Notes under the pieces: generated by a model
Seen by the model: only the letters and a program-made list of their open reading frames with translations
Database searches by the model: none
Told to the model about the DNA's origin: nothing
NCBI GenBank assembly: GCA_029834535.1
Contig: JAQMWT010000381.1
Coordinates: 173,212-237,211, forward strand
Direction: 5' to 3'
Source of the DNA: Chrysophaeum taylorii
Taxonomy: Eukaryota; Sar; Pelagophyceae; Pelagomonadales; Pelagomonadaceae
DNA: 64,000 bases
Shown here: positions 55,898 through 64,000 of the stretch, in pieces
Layout of the letters: every line of letters begins with the position of its first letter
How positions within the stretch are numbered: position 1 is the stretch's first letter
Made by a program: the position numbers and the translations under genes

Positions 55898-56277
55898 GTA
55901 GCATCAGATTCTTGCTCACGTGCGATCTCAGCGAGCGTCATATTATCGGGTATCTTATCGATATAATCTTTGTAAGCGGCTGCGTCCTTGAAGATCTGTG
56001 GCTCATCGCGCGCACGGTTCTTCCGACGTTGTCTCGTAGCGTGAGATGTAGCCAATTTCATCGGATCCTTTTCAGGGTCTTCGTCTTCGTCTTCCGGCAG
56101 TTCGGTCGTAACAAACGACATTATGAAGTGTCGGCCGGAGGCGGGAATTCCTCGGTCATCAACAGGTCGGGGAAGCTCTTGGAACACCAAATAAGCGTGG
56201 TTTAAAGGTTCTCCAAACTCGTCAGTCTCGATGACATGATCTATCGGATTGCGGGAGAGACAGTCAGGGATGCTCAT
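55771..56277 (-). pseudogene. RNase H-integrase linker
   Basis: Begins after a TAA at 56299-56301 that replaces the Tyr-like codon of the usual P-G-K-x-x-x-A-D-x-L-S-R motif; SIPDCLSRNPIDH is that motif here. Same frame as the RT/RNase H segment. Confidence 0.8.
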
Positions 56278-56298
56278 TCCCGGTGACTTTCCCGGCTT

Positions 56299-57066
56299 TT
56301 AACCAAGTTCAGAGTCAAAATTGGCGAGGCGCATCGCCCAACGAGCAAGCTGCCCAGACGAGTGCGTCGCCTTACGTAAAGACGTCAAATTTCGGTGATC
56401 GGTCTCCAAAACAGTCCGGTGCCCTTCGATGTAGGCTCGAAAGTGCTCTAGAGAAAGTATAACTGCCAGCAGCTCTAGCCGACGGGGCTCGTAATTGCGC
56501 ATCTCCTTCGGCACAGCTCGGCTCCAATATTCAATCACTCGTTCTTCTCGAGTCACTCTTCCGGCATCGTCCTTGACTTCGACAATCTGGAAGAGATATG
56601 CTCCAAGTCCATCCTTGGAAGCATCTGATCGGATCTGAAAAGGCAGATCATAATCGGGGTGGTAGACTCCACGGGAATCAACCAAAGCTTCAATAATCGC
56701 ATCCCAAGCTTTCTGACACTCGGGCGTCCACTCGAACTTTACACCTTCGAGGCATAATCGTCTCAGCGGTTCCACGATCTTCGAGTAGTCCTTCACATAT
56801 CGCCGGCGATAATTACTCATGCCGATGAAAGAGCGTATCTGGGTCTTCGGGGAAGTATTCGGTAAAGTACCTGGCATGGGCATCTTCTGCAGTGCTTCCA
56901 GCGTCTTCGGATTCGGCTTCAAGCCTTCTGGGGTAGAAATGTGTCCCAGAAATTCTATACCATTCTCGAGAAGGTGGAACTTCGCGGTTCGACCGCTGTA
57001 CCCTCTCTGTGCCAAATGACACATCACTTCGATCAAAACTTGTAAATGTCGATGAAGATCGTCGGA
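56299..57066 (-). pseudogene. RT thumb/connection and RNase H
   Basis: Continues RT in the same frame after a TGA at 57067-57069. FLGHISTPEGLKPNP is the post-YxDD RT segment; IRSDASKDGLGAYLFQ, ELLAVILSLEHFRAYIEG and LETDHRNLTSL are RNase H motifs with the expected Asp, Glu and Asp residues. Confidence 0.9.
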
Positions 57067-58503
57067 TCACATCATAATATCGTCAACAAACGCAACCAAG
57101 TCTCGATACATCCATTTCGAAAGGTCGCTCGCCATTTGCTTGCAGAAAAGAGCTCCGGCCGTCTTCACACCTAGAGGTAATCGCAAGAAACTATGAGCGC
57201 CAAGTGGGCTAACCATCGTGACAGCGTCTTGCGCCGCCAGATCCAGACGAAGGTTGTGGTATCCCCATCTAATATCAATGCATGTCCGCCATCGTCGCAT
57301 AGCGAGAAAAGCTAAAGCATCATCTTGTCGAATGTTCGGCCAACTGTCATTGACCAATTGATCGTTGAGCTGACGTAAGTCAACTGCAGCACGGAACGCG
57401 TTTGACGTTCCAATCTCAGCTCCTTTCTTCGGAAGCATCAACACAGGAAAGCCCCAAGGTGAGTTGGCCGGACGAATGACTCCATCCCGGCACCACTCGC
57501 TGATCTGCTTGCGGAGACAATCGAGCTTCGCAGGCGTCAATCGGTAGGGCGTCATCTTAATCGGTCGCGGATTCGCGTCTTTGAATCGTAGAGACACAGG
57601 AGGCGAGTCCACAGGTCTCATAATCGGGTCGAAAAATGCCCAAGAATATTGCACACAGTGACGGAGCATCAGTTTCGCCTCGTCATCTAAGTGTGGATTG
57701 TCAGGAATTCCCAGCTCCTGAACAACCTTGTCAACTTCTTCCTTCGTAGGAACTTGAACTTTCATGGCTCTGTTATCCTTGACATGCTCAGGAGTTTGCG
57801 GTAGCGGTGCACCCTCAGCATCGCGCGGCGCATCTTTCCACGGCACATCGAACTTCTTCTCATATTTTAGTCTCACTTCCGGGTGGCTTTTGTTGATCCT
57901 CTCGCCTTTGACACGAACGCTCGGCTCGCTCTTAATCTTCGGTTCCCGATCTCGCTCAGGATCTGGCGGAACGTCCAAATTTGGTTGTCGGGGGGGGGCA
58001 GCAGAAGAAGCATGAGACGTCCCCGGCTCATCTGTTGCAGGCGGAATCAACGGTACCTCTATAGGTTTCCATTTGGTGCGATCTTGGAGATCATCTGTCG
58101 ATACCCATCTTACGACACGCGTGCGCGTGTGTAACAGCGGAACTTGTACGTGACGAAGGGTGGTTTCATCAATTTGCAAATAATAATCAAACGGTCGGTC
58201 TGCAGGACTCAACGCCGACGGCAAAGCTTCGCCGCTCAGGTGAAAATCCTTGGTCACAGAGGTGTGCAGATCGAGTACTAATAAGGTCATCGTATCTGGT
58301 GGCACGACGGACGCCAAGTGTTTCGACGAGGTCGTCCTGGAGAAGCCGGCCCAATCAAAATCAAGGGGCATTGTCAGCAACTCCGAAGTCATTTTCAGAT
58401 TCAAAGATCTGTAATCGGAACGGTGCGGTCCTACGCGAAGCGGGACACGCGTGACGGTATAAGCGGCATCTGTTGCGGCTCGTGATGATCCTAAATTGTT
58501 CAT
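57067..58503 (-). pseudogene. Reverse transcriptase fingers and palm, with N-terminal linker
   Basis: RT motifs: RPIKMTPYRLTPAK, RPANSPWGFPVLMLPKKG, FRAAVDLRQLND, TCIDIRWGYHNLRL, LPLGVKTAGALF and the active site FVDDI (YxDD equivalent). The frame stops at a TGA two codons after FVDDI. The first 190 residues are a Pro/Glu-rich linker between the methyltransferase and RT. In frame with the downstream part of the methyltransferase across a TAA at 58555-58557. Confidence 0.92.
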
Positions 58504-58554
58504 CTGAAGTAAATGTCGTTCGTCGGCGTAGCCAAGCGCAGCGGCGAACTCTTG

Positions 58555-58832
58555 TTACATATTCTGGCAAGTCTTGGGAACTGCGCGCAAATGGAGCGGA
58601 TGGCTGGAAACCAACAATCGCACGCGACAGCTCATCAAACTGGGCGTGATGTCATAAAAATTGACGACGTACACGTAAGGGTGCAAACGTGCAACGTAAG
58701 AAATAATCGAGGCCTCCTGCTCTATCAACCACATGAAAAAACCAGCCATCTTGCATAATTTCATCGTCCAGTGGGTAGCGGTGACTCCCTTGCCAACATC
58801 TCTGGAAGTCAAGTGCACAGAGCGGAGTGTAC
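58555..58832 (-). pseudogene. Cytosine methyltransferase, downstream half (motifs VI and VIII)
   Basis: The frame after a shift just past the PPC motif reads RDVGKGVTATHWTMKLCKMA then FFMWLIEQ (position of motif VI, E-N-V, with Glu kept) and YDITPSLMSCRVRLLVSSHP (position of motif VIII, Q-x-R-x-R, both Arg kept, Gln replaced). Ends at a TAA (58555-58557). Motif X and a target-recognition domain were not recognised. Confidence 0.75.
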
Positions 58833-59681
58833 GCAGGGTGGCGACGCGACACACATCGACGACGACCATTCCGCGTAGGGTAAATAAGATTCGATCAACC
58901 GTAAGGTTGTAACATAGCGACCACACAGTGTGTGCTGCACCACAGGAATGTTCGGAAAATTCTTATGGTGGATCTGGTTGGCGGTATCCGACACATCGAG
59001 TGCTAGCACGACTCGAAACGACGTTCCACACATTTCGTTGGCTCGTTGGAGACCTAAAGTAGTGCCTCCGGCTCCACTGAACAGAATCACCACCTTGCGA
59101 TAAGTGATTGGAAGCCATTGAACCTTTTCGTATCGGCGGCGGATCTCTGCTTCGGTGATCTCGCGGCACTTCTTTTCATCCTCTTCCGACCTTCGAGCAA
59201 AATCGTCGTCGCCTTCGGGTCGTTTGAGGGAGGACTTGTCCGCCATAGCGGTCGTAGCGTCCTTCTGCGCCGTGCTCAGCAACATCGGCGGGGGAGACGC
59301 GTCGCAATGCGTCAAATGACTAGCGACGGAAACGTTGAAAGAAAGGTTCCCCTTGTCGTATCCTTCTTCACATTCTTTCGTAAGTTCGTTGATCGTAGAG
59401 ACGTTCAACTCATCTTCGTACCTAACGATATCGCCAATCGCAAGGACTTCGCCTTGAGTGACGACCGTCGGCACTTCTTCCGCGGCAGTAACCGCAACCC
59501 GAGCAGCGGACCGGTCGTGCTCTTCGCAAGAAGAACACATTCCTTCGACAACGCCCAACTGCTCGTTTTCAGCAAACATAGCGACGAAAACCTGTCCCAT
59601 TTCCATAGGTTTCGACAAAATGACCGGTAGATTGTAAGTTCGACCGGGCTCGATTTGAAGCGTGTGCGCAGCGTAAGCCAC
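58809..59681 (-). pseudogene. Inter-domain segment plus cytosine methyltransferase, upstream half (motifs I, II, IV)
   Basis: First about 90 residues (LQIEPGRTYNLPVILSKPME...GEVLAIGDIVR) look like the beta-rich segment common between protease and RT in Gypsy elements. After a charged linker, VVILFSGAGGTTLGLQRA (59040-59093) is SAM-binding motif I of C5-cytosine methyltransferases, VVLALDVSDTANQIHHKNFP is motif II/III, and VASPPC (58833-58850) is motif IV with the catalytic Cys of P-P-C. The frame hits a TGA seven codons after the Cys. Confidence 0.88.
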
Positions 59682-60396
59682 TACTCCTCGCGCGTCTTCT
59701 CCCTGAGCTGGGAAGAATTTTCGTAGCTTGTCCCCGCGTAGCCAAGGCTACCGTACGTTCCGGCGGCGGGCTTCGGAGATCTTTAATCGTGCTCAAACGA
59801 GCGTAAACTCGAGTCTTGACCAGGTCGAGACTCTTCCGAAAGGCATCGTGTTGATGATTGTAAATCGGTACGGTTATCGGATCTCGATCGTAAATAGATC
59901 GAAAGGTCACGATTGGTGCATCGATTCGTTCATCCTTAAACTTAATCTTTTTGCGCCCGTAGACGACTTGGGTTCGATAAAAACAGATTCGATCGTGGGG
60001 GTAGTCCACGACGGCTCCTAAGACTCGTATATCGCGCCCTCCCAATAGGAACAGATAGTTCGTATCGGCCACAATAGCGACAATGGGGGCGGCGATGTTG
60101 TCGGCGGGGGCGACCCGAATCGCGATCCAACGAAAGATCGTCGTCGTATTTAACCCTGATCCGTACAGCTTGCGCTTAATCGGAAGTTCGCCTTCATTGA
60201 AAATCAGCTTTCTGACCATTTCTCGGCAAATATAAGAAACATCCGCCATTCGATCGACACCGATGGTCGTCGAGAATTTCGGTCCGTCACGATTCCTGTA
60301 GATGTGACAGGCCATAAACGTAAGAGTGCCCGTATCTAAACAACGGAGGGTAACCAAATCATCTTCGATCGTCTTGCCATCTCGCGGCGTCAACAA
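59569..60396 (-). pseudogene. Retropepsin-like aspartic protease with altered active site
   Basis: TTIGVDRMADVSYICREMV corresponds to the D-T/S-G-A-x-x-S-x-I active-site region, and FLLGGRDIRVLGAVVDYPHD to the I-L-G-x-D...D-Y late motif. The catalytic triplet reads D-R-M rather than D-T-G or D-S-G. Same frame as the upstream gag-like segment across a single TGA (60415-60417). The frame is lost at about 59730 before the inter-domain segment. Confidence 0.75.
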
Positions 60397-60414
60397 AGTG
60401 TGAGCACATCGGGC

Positions 60415-61647
60415 TCATACTCGCTCATCTCCGGGGTTGGGCATCGATACCGCGGCTTGAGCTCTCGTATCATCTGTTGTTGGCGTCATCGACGTAACGC
60501 TCGCGGCAGCCTCTTTATCTGGCGACTTCCGCTCTTCCTCCAAGACAATCTCGGAGGGAATCAGTGCTGGTAGGGGATCCCGATCTTCGCTATTCTCGGA
60601 AGCAAAGGACCTCTCCCATAACTCATTCATTTCGTCTTTCCAGAACGCATCCGTAGATTCATTCGTCGTTGGTTGATCATCACCATCATCGGCGATCGGT
60701 TCCGTGTCGGCTGCGGCTTCGAGTCCGTAGCTGGGCGGTTGTTCTGGTGGCTTCTTTAGCAAGAAGTTTCGAGTTCTCGTCCACCAATCCTGCAGGTTCC
60801 ACGTTGGCTCGTCTTCGTCCCAATCCAGAACGCTGCTAATCTTCTTCTTAAGTCTATCCTTTTCTTCCGGCGGCGTGTCCGTGGCTCGATCCGTCGTGGC
60901 CGAGACCGTTTCGGGGGGGTCCGCAGGAAAAGATGGCGTCGTCCCCGACGTCAACTCTACCGTAAGATCGTCGTCTGCATTACTCGCGATGGTCATCGTC
61001 TCGTCCGTCGAATGAGCACACGAGCTATCACTGTAGAAACCCATGTCTGGCTCACAACCAGTTCGGTCGCCAAGGGTCGTCCCTGGAGGGTCCAAAGATA
61101 AGCCGATGGCGTCGAGGGCTTCCTCGTCAAAAACAAACGGTGGGTCGTCTGTGGACGACTCGTCAAATAACGTTATCGCGGACACTGGTTCACAAGGTGT
61201 AGCTTCTTCTTCTTCCGAGTCTGAATCGCCTTCCCAGTACCGTGGGGCTTCGAGGTCATCGCTCGAATCTTCGAGTTCATCGCTCGACCTCTCCTCGTAA
61301 ATCTGTGCTAAAGACCGACGATCGGTCAGCACATCGTTGGGTGGCTCGTCCATCGGCGGGCGAGCAAGATCTTCGAATGCGGCCCCGGCAAGAGCGTCGG
61401 CTGCGTCGTCGGGGCGGGTGTCCGTGTTCGGACACACCATCACTCCTAATGGTAACTGTTGACCGCAAGGGGTCGTAAACGCGAGCGTAGCGCTCAAAAA
61501 TCCCAAATTATATTGGTGTCGGCCTCCGTCGTATTCGTCGTCGCGCGATCGGCGTCGTCTGTGCAGGCGCGAACTTCGACTGGGGCTCTTGTTATCTTTG
61601 TCTCTCTCTGGCGTCAGTTCGGCAGGCTGGATCGTCCCTGTAGGCAA
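60415..61647 (-). pseudogene. Acidic gag-region segment 4
   Basis: 410 codons, Asp/Glu/Ser/Pro-rich and mostly disordered. One structured-looking stretch: TWNLQDWWTRTRNFLLKKPP. Contains LTSGTTPSFPADPPE, related to SGTTPSSFALLPDEP in segment 3. No CCHC zinc knuckle seen. Stops with TGA directly before the protease frame, which could be a readthrough position or decay. Confidence 0.6.
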
Positions 61648-62416
61648 CTGGTGCTCCCAAGCCTATCCGAACTGTCTCAATCGTCTCGTGTATCGAAACA
61701 TCGACACATGCGTCGTCTTCTTGCCAAAACTCCGACCAAACGTAAATTAATTCTCCGTTGGCGAATAAATCCATGCCTCGGGGTCGGAATCGCACTTCTT
61801 TCCGCTCTAGCGGTTTCTTCCTCAGGAAACAGTGAGCTCGTATCCATGCCGTCGGTACGCTCATCTTCCTCGTATCCATGCTGATCGTCCCATCCAAATT
61901 CGATTCCGGGCGGCAGCTATACTCATCCCTCATGGTATGTTCGGGATCTTTTTTTATCACATAGCCATCATCATATGCAGGCTGAAAATTTTTGAACTCT
62001 TCGTTCGTGAGTAATACGCCAGGGCTTTCACAGAGCTCCAAACGCAGTTCATGCGTTATAAGATTCTTCACCTCTTCCGCTTTCGTATTCATTTTCTCGG
62101 GCGTTTCACTCGGCCTATCATCCACTCCATCGCTTAGAATATCGGCAATCGCCTCGTCACTAAAAATGTCGGCACACGAAACGTCTGCCATCGTCAAAGG
62201 GAATAAAACCTCTGCACAAACGTCTGCAAAAACGTCTGTAATCGGTTCGTCGGGGAGCAGTGCAAAAGAAGAAGGCGTCGTCCCCGACGTCATATCTGTC
62301 AAGAAATGGCCACCAAAGGGCACGTGACGTTCGATGGGTGAAAACAGGTGCTCGCTTATCACTCGAGATAATCCTCTGCGATGCACCGTCGATCGATCGT
62401 GGAGACGAAGTGTCAT
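61592..62416 (-). pseudogene. Gag-region segment 3
   Basis: Different frame from its neighbours, overlapping both. Acidic; contains DVFADVCAEVLFPLTMADVS and FQPAYDDGYVIKKDPEHTMR. No known domain. Assigned to the element because it lies between the LTRs in the gag position. Confidence 0.5.
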
Positions 62417-62981
62417 CCACTTGAATGTCCGGAGGTAGACTCATAACATCGAGCGTAGCAGCGGCGGGCCCATTCCTTTGGGCGTCATCGGCCGCACGGG
62501 GCTCGTAACTCGGATTCACACATAACTCCGGCGCGTCGTCAAAACCAAGGGCTGTGTTAGCTGACGACAAATCATATCGTGCCACCAACGGTGACACCGG
62601 GTCAGAAGCGGTTGTTGGCTTCAGCCCGTAGTTCAACGACGTTTCGGTCAGATTCTCCGATCCTGAGGGGATTTTGGTTTGGGTGAGCTCCTTCGACTTG
62701 GATTGCTCTTGCTCGTAGTTTAACGACGCTTCTGTCAACTCGGACGACTCGTCGTCGTCGTCGCGCGGCTTCCTAACTTTCGCTCGCGTTCGTGTGGGCG
62801 GCGGTACCTCCGAGGGTCGGAATTCTCCCTCCAGACTGCTCGCTCGCCTCGAGCGACTCGGCGCACGCAATTCATCCCTCTCACGGGTCAACCATCGTAC
62901 TTGCTCGTGTATTTTATCTAATCGAGCGGTTCGTGCCGCATTTGCTCTTGCATTATTTTTATCATCTTCTGGTGTAGCCAT
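62160..62981 (-). pseudogene. Gag-region segment 2
   Basis: Starts MATPEDDKNNARANAARTAR, a basic helical N-terminus, then acidic repeats with two copies of LTE(A/T)SLNY. Only the first about 190 codons look protein-like; after about 62400 the matching sequence continues in segment 3's frame. Confidence 0.5.
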
Positions 62982-63295
62982 TCACGCCGTATCTCTTTTT
63001 CTTCTATCAGCTGGATGAGGATTTCTTGCGCGCGCTTATTTTCTCGGCGTATCTCGCGTAACTGGGCTTTGTAAATCTTTGCAACGTTCGGTGGTTCATC
63101 ATCTCGCGCACGTTCTGGATGGGCTGCCGGTTGTCTCGCCGGCGGCGCCCTCGGCGGTTCATCGCCGTTGTAGTTCAGCTCTTCTTCCTCATCATCATCA
63201 GTATCATCATCATCGTCCCCCTCGCTCGTCTCATCCTGACGGCTTGGCGGTTCGTCATATCGCATCTGCTCGTCGGCAGCATCATCGTCTTCCAT
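62918..63295 (-). pseudogene. Gag-region segment 1 (coiled-coil)
   Basis: Acidic start (DDDDDTDDDEEEE) followed by a strongly helical, charged stretch IYKAQLREIRRENKRAQEIL ending in a frame change near 62940. A further piece in the same frame (63796-63389) lies upstream across a TAG; part of that lies inside the LTR. Confidence 0.5.
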
Positions 63296-63730
63296 ATCGG
63301 CTCTGGCTCGTTCTTATCGGCCGAGATCAGAGCGGGTCCAAAATGGTTGAGTCGTCGTCGTTCTCGTGCTCCTTCGACTCTGGGACTTCTACTCGTCCAC
63401 GACACGCGTAATATCGTCGTCGCGTGCGTCTTCCACCGACTGATCTATCAGTCCGGTGGGCGGCAGAATTCGTCTCTGCCCGGCAATCAATGCCTCAGTG
63501 AGTTGCGATCTCACTCCGCTCGCCTGCGGCAGCGGTACCCGGGTAGCGCGTCGGCTAGAACCGAATCGCGCGTCGTCACTTCCGACGACTAACGTATCCG
63601 GCCGGGGAACTTTCCCACGCCAGTGGTCCTTCTGGAATTCCTTGTCGGCGCGCTTGATCAGGGCGCGCACGGCTTGTCCGGACCGTGTAGAGAATGCAAG
63701 ATGCACTCGTTCGCTGCGACCGATATGGTC

Positions 63731-63757
63731 GCTCGAATCTCGTATTCCACCACCACC
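63731..63757 (-). other. Candidate primer-binding site
   Basis: Next to the 5' LTR, the minus strand reads GG then TGGTGGTGGAATACGAG ATTC. TGG-initiated sequence two bases inside an LTR is where a tRNA 3' end would pair. The implied tRNA arm fits imperfectly, so this is tentative. Confidence 0.3.
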
Positions 63758-63991
63758 TGTGGCGTAAGGAGAATCCCGCCACACAACCAAAAACAACTTC
63801 CGTGCCTAGTCCTCGCAACTTGAGGATCGGTTGTTGCTTTATGATTAAGAACACTTGAATCACAGAAATCAGGGAAGATGATGTCATAGAGAAAACTGAC
63901 ATCATCAGACAGGATAAACGGAGTACCGTGCCCCTGATAAGGGGGGCCTAGCAGGGTGGTAAGCCTTAGGTGGCGGTATTTGCCGCACACA
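63758..63991 (-). repeat. 5' LTR of the retrotransposon (right copy), about 234 bp
   Basis: Begins TGTGGCGTAAGGAGAAT like the left LTR and runs through CAACTTCCGTGCCT, TTGTTGCTTTATGATTAAGA and TAAGCCTTAGGTGGCGG to GCCGCACACA. Lacks the 87-bp insertion of the left LTR. The exact end is uncertain by two to four bases because of a CA repeat. Confidence 0.85.
63877..63906. other. LTR inverted repeat, right copy
   Basis: Same GATGATGTCA/TGACATCATC arms and loop as at 54078-54107. Confidence 0.7.
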
Positions 63992-64000
63992 CATCTCCCT

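Larger units (their letters stand above)
53872..63991 (-). mobile_element. LTR retrotransposon (Ty3/Gypsy order) carrying a cytosine methyltransferase domain; decayed
   Basis: Two similar LTRs flank about 9.6 kb of internal sequence read on the minus strand. The order from the 5' LTR is: acidic gag-like segments, retropepsin, linker, C5-cytosine methyltransferase, reverse transcriptase, RNase H, integrase. RT before integrase defines Ty3/Gypsy order. Counted from the frame positions, about seven frameshifts and at least four in-frame stops interrupt the proteins, so this copy cannot be autonomous. DNA of the element is visibly less GC-rich than most host genes. The left end abuts dispersed repeat B; no clear target duplication, and only nine bases follow the right LTR before the window ends. 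Confidence 0.93.

Noticed and set aside
53872-63991. Target-site duplication for the retrotransposon
   Set aside because: The five bases before the left LTR (CACTC) do not match those after any plausible end of the right LTR (CATCT, CACAT or TCTCC). Too little right flank is present to conclude.
1-64000. CRISPR arrays, rRNA genes, bacterial operons
   Set aside because: No regularly spaced repeats with unique spacers, no rRNA-like sequence and no polycistronic bacterial layout were seen. The clustered repeats at 5797-6044 are irregularly spaced and contain an inserted element.
1-64000. tRNA genes
   Set aside because: I saw isolated TTCGAATCC-like boxes (for example at 53912) but no full cloverleaf with acceptor and anticodon stems. 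A covariance-model scan would decide.

Overview
This looks like nuclear DNA from a microbial eukaryote, most likely an alga with a secondary red-type plastid (stramenopile or haptophyte grade; a pelagophyte-like alga is a reasonable guess but not proven). Reasons: genes are GC-rich and sit very close together on both strands; there are no operons or bacterial ribosome sites; introns are rare, tiny (36-83 nt) and GT-AG; one RelA/SpoT homologue starts with a signal peptide ending AVAA|F, the classical bipartite plastid presequence; and the families present (EML microtubule proteins, sorting nexin, PI4-kinase, PP2C, an F-box/SNF2-type helicase, GT49/GT8 glycosyltransferases, LKWAR-type ankyrin repeats) are eukaryotic and typical of protists.

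Layout. 1-5.6 kb: 3' part of a BT1/folate-biopterin-type transporter, a cytosolic-type sulfotransferase divergent from a coiled-coil protein, and a secreted Cys-rich protein. 5.6-9.5 kb: a repeat island with a decayed Pif1/Helitron-type helicase, several dispersed repeats, an 84-87 bp minisatellite and a frameshifted AP2-like gene. 9.6-28.2 kb: dense gene block with a PX-BAR sorting nexin, two Golgi-type glycosyltransferases (one with two tiny introns that I could place), an ankyrin-repeat protein, a head-to-head pair of RelA/SpoT homologues, a ubiquitin-like/PI4-kinase protein and a large membrane-anchored His-rich protein. 28.2-31.1 kb: second repeat island with a decayed hAT-like transposase. 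31.2-49.4 kb: MATE transporter, secreted glycosyltransferase-like protein, SNF2 helicase, PH-PP2C phosphatase, secreted kelch protein and a seven-exon, about 2,540-residue EF-hand/EML protein. 49.4-53.9 kb: third repeat island enclosing a three-exon nucleoside phosphorylase-superfamily gene. 53.9-64 kb: a complete but decayed LTR retrotransposon of Ty3/Gypsy order on the minus strand.

The most striking content is in that last element. Between its retropepsin and its reverse transcriptase lies a C5-cytosine DNA methyltransferase domain (motifs I, IV with PPC, VI and VIII recognisable). The element carries about seven frameshifts and at least four in-frame stops, so this copy is dead, but the architecture is unusual. 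The second notable feature is the pair of divergent RSH genes: one keeps its (p)ppGpp hydrolase motif, the other has lost it.

Genes are commonly arranged as tight divergent pairs (54, 58, 86, 123 and 268 bp apart) or with close convergent 3' ends (32 bp in one case), so promoters must be short and often bidirectional. Exon boundaries given here come from reading frames and splice signals only; no transcript evidence was available.
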